This document shows, one piece after another, positions 1 through 5,106 of a stretch of DNA of 5,106 bases. The notes under the pieces are model-generated. The model was not told where the DNA came from and made no database searches. It saw only the letters and a program-made list of their open reading frames with translations. The DNA is from Deltaproteobacteria bacterium (GTDB taxonomy: Bacteria; Desulfobacterota; DSM-4660; Desulfatiglandales; B25-G16), in contig CP070752.1 of assembly GCA_020348625.1 (NCBI GenBank), positions 1,668,490 through 1,673,595 of the forward strand, given 5' to 3'. Both the position numbers and the translations under genes were made by a program. Numbering within the stretch: the first letter of the stretch is position 1; every line of letters starts with the position of its first letter.

Positions 1-402
1 CATAAAGACGGCAAATCACTGGCCGAAGGCATCGAGACGGCTAGGATGTTGGAAACCCTGGGAGTGGACGCCATCGAGGTGAGTGAAGGCATCGAGCCTG
101 AATGGGGACATCACATTCGGGCGGACGCCCAGAGACCCTATTACACTGAAGAGTGCATAGGCGTCCGAGAAGCGGTCTCGCTGCCGCTGCTGCTGGTCGG
201 CGGGATGCGTCGGTTTAGTGACATGAAAGCCGTGCTCGACGAGGGCATGGCTGATGCGATTTCCATGTGCCGACCCTTTATCAACGACCCCCACATTGTC
301 CGAAAACTTAAGGAAGGCCAGGTCGATTCCTCGGAATGCAACTCGTGCAACGAGTGCATCGAGTTGATGCTGGAAGGCCGTTTCGGCTGTGTTTTGTCCT
401 GA
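1..402 (+). CDS. NADH:flavin oxidoreductase, Old Yellow Enzyme family (C-terminal part)
   Basis: This is the last 133 codons of an FMN-dependent oxidoreductase. Frame 1 is open from the first base, so the true start lies outside the window and the ATG at 46 is internal. The visible part is the end of a TIM barrel. A strand with GVDAIEVSEG (about residues 21-30) leads to the phosphate-binding strand LLVGGMRR (64-71), and then to the ISMCRPFINDP segment (87-97), whose Arg is typical of the FMN-phosphate site. A cysteine group follows, C-x2-C-x2-C-x10-C (113, 116, 119, 130). It resembles the 4Fe-4S ligand pattern of 2,4-dienoyl-CoA reductase relatives (C-x2-C-x3-C-x11-C) but has different spacing. 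The protein stops right after the last cysteine, so it is a single-domain member without the C-terminal FAD/NAD half. Family members reduce activated C=C bonds; the substrate here cannot be told. The family call is firm, and cluster binding is uncertain. Confidence 0.88.
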   Translation, partial: HKDGKSLAEGIETARMLETLGVDAIEVSEGIEPEWGHHIRADAQRPYYTEECIGVREAVSLPLLLVGGMRRFSDMKAVLDEGMADAISMCRPFINDPHIVRKLKEGQVDSSECNSCNECIELMLEGRFGCVLS

Positions 403-512
403 AAAAGGGGCCTTGTTTCTGAAACAACTTACCATTATGACAAATAGACTGTTTTGGAACAAACGTCTCGGTTTACTCTATTCCTGGACTCATCTGGCAT
501 ACCCCCAGGTGT

Positions 513-527
513 GGGGTCAGGTCTTGC
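513..527. repeat. Left inverted repeat of the transposase element
   Basis: The sequence GGGGTCAGGTCTTGC is the exact reverse complement of 1417-1431. The match continues imperfectly inward, with four of the next five bases also complementary. A short CCCC tract at 502-505 can pair with the GGGG of this repeat, so the outer border can also form a small local hairpin. Repeats of this general type are known next to Y1/RAYT transposases, where they serve as recognition sites. Confidence 0.8.
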
Positions 528-560
528 TTTATAACATTCTGAATGCTAGTATCTTGCATC

Positions 561-1412
561 ATGGCCAGACCACTCAGAATCGAATATCCAGGAGCAATTT
601 ATCATATTACTTCCAGAGGCAATGCACGTTCGCCTGTCTTTGATGATGATCGTGACAGAAGAGAGTTTCTCATGATCCTTGAAGATGTGGCTGGAAGATA
701 CAAGTGGCTCTGCCATGCCTTTTGCCTTATGGATAACCATTATCACCTCCTGGTGGAAACGGTTGACGGAAACTTATCTTTGGGAATGCGGCACCTCAAC
801 GGGGTTTATACCCAAGCGTTCAATCGCAGACATCACCGAGTCGGTCATGTTTTTCAAGGAAGATTCAAGTCGGTCCTTGTGGAGCAGGAAAGCTACCTAC
901 TGGAGCTGTGTAGATACGTGGTTTTGAATCCAGTCAGGGCAGGCATCGTCAAGCACCCAGGTGCTTACCGATGGAGCAGCTACCAATCAACAGGCGGATT
1001 GGTAAAACCGGCTCCTTTTTTGAGGGTAACCTGGATTTTAAGTCAATTTGGCAAAAGACCTCGAGAGGCCCAGAAGGAATACAGGCGTTTTGTTCGGGCC
1101 GGCATGGAAGAGCCTTCTCCATGGGATGAAGTGAAGGCACAGTGCATTCTTGGGAGCAAGGAATTCATTGAGAAATTAAAGCCAGCTTTAAAAGATAAAT
1201 CTAAGGTCAGGGAGATTCCTAAGGAGCAGCGTTTTGCTTTCAGGCCCTCACTGGAGGAATTACTGCCACCAGAAAAAGCGGCAAAGAAGGAAGAGAGAAA
1301 CGAGGCCATCCACAAAGCCCATGTTGATTATGGCTATACTCTGTCAGAAATAGCTCGGCACTTGCGAGTCCATTACGCAACGATCGGCAGAATAATCAAG
1401 CGCGCAATGTAA
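561..1412 (+). CDS. REP-associated tyrosine transposase (Y1/HUH family, IS200-like)
   Basis: This is a complete 283-residue Y1-type transposase, a DNA-nicking and rejoining enzyme that acts on single-stranded DNA. The start at 561 gives MARPLRIEYPGAIYHITSRG, the standard beginning of this family. The in-frame ATG at 543 adds six residues that do not fit, and neither start has a clear Shine-Dalgarno sequence. The HUH metal-binding motif is DNHYHLLVET, with His60 and His62. The likely catalytic tyrosine is Tyr119 in the signature CRYVVLNPVRAG. RHHRVGHVFQGRFKS (90-104) is a further family signature. A C-terminal extension ends in a helix-turn-helix-like segment (about 255-283, with YTLSEIARHLRVHYATIGRI), as in longer RAYT-type proteins that bind their own repeat. 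All signatures are intact and there is no frameshift, so the protein could be active. The weak translation signal suggests low expression. Confidence 0.93.
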   Translation: MARPLRIEYPGAIYHITSRGNARSPVFDDDRDRREFLMILEDVAGRYKWLCHAFCLMDNHYHLLVETVDGNLSLGMRHLNGVYTQAFNRRHHRVGHVFQGRFKSVLVEQESYLLELCRYVVLNPVRAGIVKHPGAYRWSSYQSTGGLVKPAPFLRVTWILSQFGKRPREAQKEYRRFVRAGMEEPSPWDEVKAQCILGSKEFIEKLKPALKDKSKVREIPKEQRFAFRPSLEELLPPEKAAKKEERNEAIHKAHVDYGYTLSEIARHLRVHYATIGRIIKRAM

Positions 1413-1416
1413 TAAT

Positions 1417-1431
1417 GCAAGACCTGACCCC
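1417..1431. repeat. Right inverted repeat of the transposase element
   Basis: The sequence GCAAGACCTGACCCC is the exact reverse complement of 513-527. It lies only four bases beyond the transposase stop codon. Its position, tight against the gene, supports the view that it marks the right border of the element. Confidence 0.8.
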
Positions 1432-1513
1432 GTTCTGACAGGTGCTTATCTATTCTGTTTCATTTTTGAGGCGCAAATAGATACCCCTTCTTGGCGGTTT
1501 AGTATTAGTGATT

Positions 1514-1532
1514 GGCGGCGCTCCGAGCCGCC
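1514..1532 (+). other. GC-rich hairpin in the metF leader
   Basis: GGCGGC (1514-1519) and GCCGCC (1527-1532) form a perfect 6-bp GC stem with a 7-base loop, about 45 bases before the metF start. No T-run follows, so it is not a classic intrinsic terminator. It could be an RNA structure in the metF leader or simply chance in a GC-rich patch. The remaining 1432-1576 sequence shows no recognised riboswitch and no promoter I would defend. Confidence 0.3.
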
Positions 1533-1576
1533 CGGTGGTGAAATCCAATTAGCTTATGAGATAAAGGAGAAGACTT

Positions 1577-2458
1577 ATGAAAGCAACAGACGTTTGGACT
1601 CCCGGTAACAGGCCCACCGTTTCCTTTGAACTATTTCCCCCAAGGTCAGAAAAAGCTGCTGTAAGTCTTGAAACAGAGATTGACAAGTTAGTAGCCCTGA
1701 AACCCGATTTCGTTTCCGTTACCTTTGGGGCAGGAGGCTCAACTCGGGAAGGTTCGCGCCAGCTCATCGAGAAACTCAAAAGTGAAAAAAACATGGAAGT
1801 TATTGCCTATTTTGCTGGTTACGGTTTAGGGCCCACGGATATTACAGCTGTTCTGGACCAATATCAGGAGTTAGGGGTGCAGAATATCCTGGTAGTACGC
1901 GGAGACCTCCCTCATGAAGAGGAAGATTTTAGGCCTCATCCCGAAAGCCTACCACATGCTTCTGACCTTATGGCATTTGTCCGGCCAAAATACAACTTCT
2001 GTATGGGGGTAGCCGGGTACCCGGAGGGGCACATTGAATGTGAAAGCAAGGAAAAGGACATCGAATATCTCAAACTCAAAGTAACTAACGGGGCTGAGTA
2101 TATCATTACCAACTACTTTTATGACAACCAGTACTTTTTTGATTTCGTTGAACTCTGTGAGGCAATGGGTACAGATGTTCCAATACTTCCAGGCGTGATG
2201 CCTATTTTCAGTGTTAAGATGATGGAAATGTTAGCCAACCTATGTGGGGCTACAATAACAGATAAGCTACGCCAGGGGCTAGACGCATTACCCGAAGGAG
2301 ACAAGGAGGCACTTATGGATTTCGGCATTGAATTCGCCGTGAACCAATGCAAGGGTCTGCTTGAAGCGGGAGTACCAGGACTACACATTTACACGATGGA
2401 CCGAAGCGGTTCAACTGTAGCAATTGTTAGTCGTTTGCGAAAAGATGGACTATTATGA
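1577..2458 (+). CDS. metF: 5,10-methylenetetrahydrofolate reductase (MetF), divergent
   Basis: A complete 293-residue MetF-type TIM-barrel flavoprotein, close in length to the 296-residue E. coli enzyme. The family reduces 5,10-methylene-tetrahydrofolate to 5-methyl-tetrahydrofolate for methionine synthesis or, in acetogenic-type metabolism, the methyl branch. The start is fixed by AAGGAG at 1564-1569, seven bases before ATG. Recognisable blocks are SFELFPPRSE (catalytic Glu18, equal to E. coli Glu28), DFVSVTFGAGGSTRE (44-58; Thr49 equals Thr59), VVRGD (Asp110 equals Asp120), GVAGYPEGH (144-152) and HIYTMDRS (270-277). The ungapped comparison also shows changes at normally conserved places. 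The HLTC block (E. coli 88-91) is YFAG (78-81), Gln183 is Asn179, and TLNR is TMDR. The fold is certain, but activity on the usual substrate is less so. No other folate or methionine gene is adjacent. Confidence 0.9.
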   Translation: MKATDVWTPGNRPTVSFELFPPRSEKAAVSLETEIDKLVALKPDFVSVTFGAGGSTREGSRQLIEKLKSEKNMEVIAYFAGYGLGPTDITAVLDQYQELGVQNILVVRGDLPHEEEDFRPHPESLPHASDLMAFVRPKYNFCMGVAGYPEGHIECESKEKDIEYLKLKVTNGAEYIITNYFYDNQYFFDFVELCEAMGTDVPILPGVMPIFSVKMMEMLANLCGATITDKLRQGLDALPEGDKEALMDFGIEFAVNQCKGLLEAGVPGLHIYTMDRSGSTVAIVSRLRKDGLL

Positions 2459-2531
2459 TCTCTGCTCTGCTCACGATGTGCCCGATGGGAGTTATTGGTA
2501 AGGGGAAAGCTATTGATATCAGAGGTAGGTA

Positions 2532-3029
2532 TTGGACATGACAGAGAGCTTTTCCCGCCTCCTGGTCATGAACACAACCCTCGGCACCGGAGACGTTCGA
2601 CTTTCCAAAGGGTTCCTCGATTGGCGAGCCTGGGTTAGGAAGAATCCTGATATGTCTGCCGGAAAACTGGTGAAACTAACTTGCCCGCATCTGTCCGATG
2701 AAGAATGTGCTGCTTATGACGCGCCATTCCCCGATACCAGCTATAAGGCCGGCGCACGCCGCTTCCCTGAAATCGTTCCTGATAGGCCAGACTCGCCCGG
2801 CGCGGAGTTGTCACGCAGAGCACGTGAGTGGCTCCGTAGTGAATGGACCGGTCAGGCCTTCATGGCGATCGGGATGAAAGACCCGGTGCTTGGCCCACCG
2901 GTAATGCAGGCGCTTCGCAATGATATACGGGGCTGTCCTGAACCATATGAGCATGCTGAAGCCGGGCATTTTGTGCAGGAATGGGGTGAAGAAATCGCCA
3001 GAAAAGCGCTGGCGGCGTTTGAAAGTTAA
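2532..3029 (+). pseudogene. Haloalkane dehalogenase (DhlA type), C-terminal half only
   Basis: The open frame gives 165 residues that follow the C-terminal half of Xanthobacter DhlA (310 residues) almost without gaps. RLLVMNTTLGTG (9-20) matches the strand after the nucleophile elbow. The cap carries the halide-binding Trp (Trp31, equal to Trp175) and APFPDTSYKAG (64-74). FMAIGMKDPVLGP holds the catalytic acid Asp117 (Asp260), and AGHFVQEWGE holds the base His146 (His289). The first 135 or so residues are missing, including the nucleophile Asp124, Trp125 and the oxyanion region. In-frame TAG at 2526-2528 lies immediately upstream of where similarity begins, and the preceding 70 bases encode no alpha/beta-hydrolase sequence in any frame. 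The protein therefore cannot dehalogenate alone and is best called a truncated gene. The listed start is TTG; ATG at 2538 is the alternative, with only a weak purine stretch (AGAGG) upstream. The frame is otherwise undamaged, which suggests recent loss. Confidence 0.82.
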
Positions 3030-3053
3030 AGAGCCCCCATTATTAAACTCTTC

Positions 3054-3105
3054 GCTGTTTAAGAGGATTGGTTCTGAAATAACTTGCCAAAAGGCTTAAA
3101 ACAGC
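3054..3105 (+). repeat. Imperfect inverted repeat downstream of the dehalogenase remnant
   Basis: GCTGTTTAAG (3054-3063) pairs with CTTAAAACAGC (3095-3105) with a single bulged base, leaving a 31-base loop that itself contains a small GCC/GGC stem (3086-3088 and 3093-3095). An overlapping weaker hairpin CTCTT/AAGAG (3048-3052 and 3061-3065) competes for the left arm. It could be a transcription end structure, a leftover border of a rearrangement, or chance. There is no downstream T-run. Confidence 0.35.
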
Positions 3106-3192
3106 AAAACAGTGATGTTCACAAGCCACCTCAGACCCTGCGTCCTCTCAAGCATAAGAAAAGAAACATGTCCAACCAGCAGAACCATTCGA

Positions 3193-3206
3193 TTGCCAAT
3201 AGGCAA
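3193..3206. promoter_or_regulatory. Short palindrome TTGCC-AATA-GGCAA upstream of the methyltransferase
   Basis: A perfect 5-bp inverted repeat with a 4-base centre lies about 90 bases before the methyltransferase start. Its shape would suit an operator or a small RNA hairpin. A TGTAAT box at 3221-3226 resembles a -10 element, but no -35 element sits at the right distance. The 263-bp gap 3030-3292 holds no supportable gene. Functional meaning is unproven. Confidence 0.25.
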
Positions 3207-3248
3207 ACCGATCACGCCATTGTAATGTGTGATACTTGTCGTTAGGCT

Positions 3249-3274
3249 TTCTTATCTGAAAGGGTAGATAAGAG
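3249..3274 (+). promoter_or_regulatory. Leader hairpin just before the methyltransferase ribosome binding site
   Basis: CTTATCT (3251-3257) and AGATAAG (3266-3272) form a perfect 7-bp stem around an 8-base loop, extended outward by a T-A pair and a T-G wobble. The base of the stem ends six bases before the AAGGAG at 3281-3286, so in mRNA it would sit directly upstream of the ribosome site. It could protect the 5' end, act as a protein-binding site, or mark the promoter region as a DNA palindrome. Confidence 0.4.
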
Positions 3275-3292
3275 TATTTAAAGGAGCTCATC

Positions 3293-4204
3293 ATGGAAGA
3301 GGGTAAACCAAGTTTCACCGCAGAGATAGATGCTGTTATAAGAACCATGGAGACAGAGAAACCGGAAAGCGAACGACTTTGCTATGATCCTTTCGCAAGA
3401 GGTTTTCTCGGTACAACCAATAGGGTTATAGGCATGATTTCTCCTTTGCGAAAGCTCGGCCTTTGGTATCTTGAACAAAAACATCCTTTCATACTTGATT
3501 GCATCCCTGCCCGCACCAGGTATATCGACGAATACGTAAGCGAATGCGCTGATGCGGGCCTAGAACAGTTAATTATTCTTGGAGCCGGTTACGACTCCAG
3601 GGCTTATAGAATCGAAGGGCTCAAAGGGAAAGTAACGGTCTTTGAGATAGACCATCCCGCCACCCAGAAGCTGAAGATAGAAAAACTACAGAATATGCTG
3701 GACCCCCTTCCGAGCAATGTGGTGTACGTCCCTATCGATTTCAACAAAGAAACGTTACCTCAAAAAATGTCCGAGAGTAGGTATGATAAGGATAGGAAGA
3801 GCCTCTTCATCTGGGAGGGCGTTACGCCATATTTAACGCCAGAGGCAGTCGATGAGACATTGCGTTTTGTAGCAACGAACTCAGGGCCAGGCAGTTCAAT
3901 TATATTCAGCTACATACTTAAATCAGTGGTGGATGGCACGTGCCAGTTGGAAGGAGCACGGGAAATACGAGAAGCTTTCAGTCGAGGCAGTATTGCAGAT
4001 TTCAGCTCCCGCAGGGGCGATCGCTTGCTCTTCGGCATAGAGGAGGGGTCAGTCGAGGCATTTTTATCTGAGAGAGGGTTTCAGCAAATCAAAGACATAT
4101 CCGGCGATTATTATGAAGCTGAATATTTCACGGGGCCAAACCGCAATCGAAAGGGGTGCTGTCTGTGCAGGGTTGTTTCCGCAACCGTGAAGCCCGAAGG
4201 ATGA
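3293..4204 (+). CDS. SAM-dependent methyltransferase, leucine carboxyl methyltransferase-like (TIGR00027 type)
   Basis: A complete 303-residue class I methyltransferase. The start is set by AAGGAG at 3281-3286, six bases before ATG. The order of motifs matches the bacterial LCM-like family (PF04072). The N-terminal region has PSFTAEIDAVIRTMETE (6-22) and CYDPFAR (30-36), then ARTRYIDEYV (73-82). The SAM-binding loop ILGAGYDSRAYR is at 95-106. VFEIDHPATQ (116-125) has the acidic residue that holds the SAM ribose, DF at 149-150 is near the adenine, and FIWEGVTPYLTPEAV (172-186) is the family signature. Known bacterial members methylate carboxyl or hydroxyl groups on small molecules such as polyketides, but most have no known substrate. 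The enzyme is probably cytoplasmic, as no signal peptide or membrane segment is evident. It stands alone, with 263 bp before it and 215 bp before the next gene. A role shared with the downstream BtrH-like protein is possible but not shown. Confidence 0.9.
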   Translation: MEEGKPSFTAEIDAVIRTMETEKPESERLCYDPFARGFLGTTNRVIGMISPLRKLGLWYLEQKHPFILDCIPARTRYIDEYVSECADAGLEQLIILGAGYDSRAYRIEGLKGKVTVFEIDHPATQKLKIEKLQNMLDPLPSNVVYVPIDFNKETLPQKMSESRYDKDRKSLFIWEGVTPYLTPEAVDETLRFVATNSGPGSSIIFSYILKSVVDGTCQLEGAREIREAFSRGSIADFSSRRGDRLLFGIEEGSVEAFLSERGFQQIKDISGDYYEAEYFTGPNRNRKGCCLCRVVSATVKPEG

Positions 4205-4251
4205 ATCTGTGTAAATCTGGAACGTATGTAAAATTATAAGCTTACAGGTTT

Positions 4252-4312
4252 CTCCATCCCCCTTCCATGCATCACTCATGCTCTGCCCATCCTCGGGATG
4301 GAGTCTAACTCC
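4252..4312 (+). promoter_or_regulatory. Mutually exclusive hairpins in the leader of the BtrH-like gene
   Basis: Three stems share the same bases. The local hairpin CCATCC/GGATGG (4287-4292 and 4296-4301) has a 3-base loop. A longer alternative pairs CTCCATCCC (4252-4260) with GGGATGGAG (4295-4303), a perfect 9-bp stem. A third, GGAGT/ACTCC (4300-4304 and 4308-4312), overlaps the right arm of both. Only some can form at once, an arrangement typical of attenuators and riboswitch expression platforms. Downstream, GTGCT/AGCAC (4363-4367 and 4376-4380) gives a further small hairpin about 40 bases before the start codon. No T-run follows any stem, and no known riboswitch class was recognised. The region lies between the methyltransferase stop and the next gene, and could instead be its 3' end. 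Confidence 0.4.
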
Positions 4313-4419
4313 GCCCCATTGGCAGGTCAGATGTAAGAAGATGCATTTGCCTCAACCAAGGGGTGCTTATCTCGCAGCACATTAGAAACCTTTCAGGGAT
4401 TGATTGAGGAGGTTTTATT

Positions 4420-5106
4420 ATGGAGCGGTTATTGACCATTCCCCATCGTCTAAGACATGGGATGTGTCCTGTTAATGGCATTCGTGACTTGATCGAATGG
4501 CGTTCCGGTAGGGACTGGTCTAATGAGTTTGTGCATGGTTTGGGGCTGGGTGGAGGTTTTGCCTACCTGCGAATCAAACTAGCCGATCCGCCGCGCCAGG
4601 TATACTGGGGTATTGCGAGTGCCCGCCAGCACAGGTATCTGGCTGAGCTACTCGGCGCTCACTGCCTCGAGGTTGAGAATCGGTCTTTCGAGTTCTCTTG
4701 GAAGAGGGCTCGGGAGGCAGTGGACGTGGGAACCCCACCGATACTCGGGCCACTGGATATGTTCCATCTGCACTTCTACGAGGATATCTATCACAAACGG
4801 CACATCCCGATTCATTACGTGTTGCTGGTGAGCTACGAGGATGACAAGGCGTACGTTCATGATACTGACAAGTACGACATCCAAGGGATTCCGCTGGACG
4901 AACTGCAACTGGCCTGGGATGTGAATGTGCCTGGCTTGGGCAAGCGGAATCGGTTGGTCATCTTTGACATTCCTCAAGACCTGCCGCCAACTGATGTGCT
5001 GATACGGAAATCCATTGCCGATGAGTGCAAAACGATGCTCCATCCTCCTGTCAGCATGGTGGGTATACCAGCGATGAAGAAGGTAGCGCGCGAGATTGCA
5101 CGCTGG
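4420..5106 (+). CDS. BtrH N-terminal-domain / DUF4872-like protein (3' end outside window)
   Basis: An open frame of 229 codons begins at ATG 4420, seven bases after a strong GAGGAGG (4406-4412), and runs to the window end without a stop. The pattern matches the BtrH-N family (PF14399), named after the acyltransferase BtrH of butirosin biosynthesis. RHGMCPVNGIRDLIEW (12-27) carries a Cys after a His. VHGLGLGGGFAYLRI (38-52) is the family's Gly-rich FGLG-type segment. AREAVDVGTPPILGPLDMFHL (99-119) is followed by PIHYVLLVSYEDDKAYVHDTD (130-150). Cys16, His132 and Asp148 lie in the order expected for a papain-like Cys-His-Asp site; this assignment is mine and unproven. The last visible part (about 188-229) resembles the start of the DUF4872 region. 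Members are thought to be acyltransferases or peptidase-like enzymes, and the substrate here is unknown. Soluble and cytoplasmic by appearance. Confidence 0.75.
   Translation, partial: MERLLTIPHRLRHGMCPVNGIRDLIEWRSGRDWSNEFVHGLGLGGGFAYLRIKLADPPRQVYWGIASARQHRYLAELLGAHCLEVENRSFEFSWKRAREAVDVGTPPILGPLDMFHLHFYEDIYHKRHIPIHYVLLVSYEDDKAYVHDTDKYDIQGIPLDELQLAWDVNVPGLGKRNRLVIFDIPQDLPPTDVLIRKSIADECKTMLHPPVSMVGIPAMKKVAREIARW

Larger units (their letters stand above)
513..1431 (+). mobile_element. Single-gene REP-associated/IS200-like element with 15-bp terminal inverted repeats
   Basis: A 919-bp unit is bounded by an exact 15-bp inverted repeat (513-527 and 1417-1431) and contains one complete Y1/HUH-type transposase gene. 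The right repeat begins four bases after the stop codon. The left repeat ends 33 bases before the probable start. No other gene is inside. The element sits between the flavin oxidoreductase and metF without interrupting either frame. No clear target duplication is seen, which agrees with the single-strand chemistry of Y1 transposases. The exact ends are inferred from the repeat, and the mobile unit could be a little larger or smaller. It may be a domesticated RAYT-type gene rather than an active insertion sequence. Confidence 0.7.

Noticed and set aside
413..427. TTGTTT-CTG-AAACAA hairpin 10 bases after the flavin oxidoreductase stop, as a possible terminator.
   Set aside because: The stem is AT-rich with one GC pair, and no T-run follows, so it is too weak to call a terminator.
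16..462. 148-codon open frame on the minus strand over the flavin oxidoreductase.
   Set aside because: The plus-strand frame carries clear FMN-binding motifs through the same bases, so the minus frame is an antisense shadow.
389..643. 84-codon plus-strand frame spanning the gap between the flavin oxidoreductase and the transposase.
   Set aside because: It has no ribosome site, overlaps the ends of two real genes, runs through the left inverted repeat, and has no recognisable motif.
506..1444. CAGGTG occurs outside both ends of the transposase element (506-511 and 1439-1444), suggesting a target duplication.
   Set aside because: It is only six bases and lies at unequal distances from the two repeats (1 and 7 bases). 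Y1 transposases do not normally make target duplications.
2479..2499. The words GGAGTTATTGGT could encode Gly-Val-Ile-Gly, like the residues after the dehalogenase nucleophile.
   Set aside because: No preceding nucleophile motif is present, the distance to the surviving part is about 20 bases too long and out of frame, and the surrounding codons do not match.
1441..4372. Shared 11-mer GGTGCTTATCT upstream of metF (1441-1451) and upstream of the BtrH-like gene (4362-4372).
   Set aside because: A few 11-base matches are expected by chance in a window of this length, and the flanks do not extend the match.
4648..5043. 131-codon open frame on the minus strand within the BtrH-like gene.
   Set aside because: It is the antisense shadow of a plus-strand gene with a strong ribosome site and family motifs. 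The minus-strand product shows no recognisable motif.
1..5106. Possible CRISPR array, tRNA or toxin-antitoxin pair.
   Set aside because: No regularly spaced repeats, cloverleaf signature or adjacent small overlapping genes were seen on reading the window.

Overview
The window looks like a fragment of a mesophilic environmental bacterial chromosome. Base composition is moderate by eye (not computed). A Desulfobacterota / former Deltaproteobacteria origin is a reasonable guess. It rests on the gene mix: a REP-associated (IS200-like) transposase with a GGGGTCAGGTCTTGC-type end repeat, an FMN oxidoreductase with a cysteine cluster, a stand-alone MetF, and a BtrH-N/DUF4872-type protein. No rRNA or marker gene is present, so this is inference only. 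All six protein-coding loci lie on the + strand. Each is separated from the next by 70-265 bp, so the arrangement is a row of single-gene units rather than one tight operon.

Layout. Positions 1-402 hold the 3' end of an Old Yellow Enzyme-type NADH:flavin oxidoreductase, cut by the window edge. Positions 513-1431 are a compact one-gene mobile element: a full-length Y1/HUH transposase (561-1412) bracketed by perfect 15-bp inverted repeats. Positions 1577-2458 encode a 5,10-methylenetetrahydrofolate reductase (MetF) in which several residues usually invariant around the folate and flavin are changed. Positions 2532-3029 keep an open frame for the C-terminal half of a DhlA-type haloalkane dehalogenase that has lost the half carrying the nucleophile. 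Positions 3293-4204 encode a complete SAM-dependent methyltransferase of the leucine carboxyl methyltransferase-like (TIGR00027) family. Positions 4420-5106 hold the 5' part of a BtrH-N-type protein (papain-like acyltransferase/peptidase fold), open at the window end.

How the genes relate. No single pathway is demonstrated. MetF belongs to one-carbon metabolism. The methyltransferase and BtrH-like protein could modify the same small molecule, but a 215-bp gap with its own structured leader separates them, so this is only a hypothesis. The decapitated dehalogenase and the solitary transposase suggest accessory, rearranged DNA. The intergenic regions upstream of the methyltransferase and of the BtrH-like gene contain hairpins, one of them a set of mutually exclusive stems, that the coding genes do not explain.

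No CRISPR array, tRNA, rRNA or phage module was seen. No convincing new multi-gene system is visible. The most unusual items are the divergent MetF, the truncated dehalogenase, the competing leader hairpins and the BtrH-like gene.
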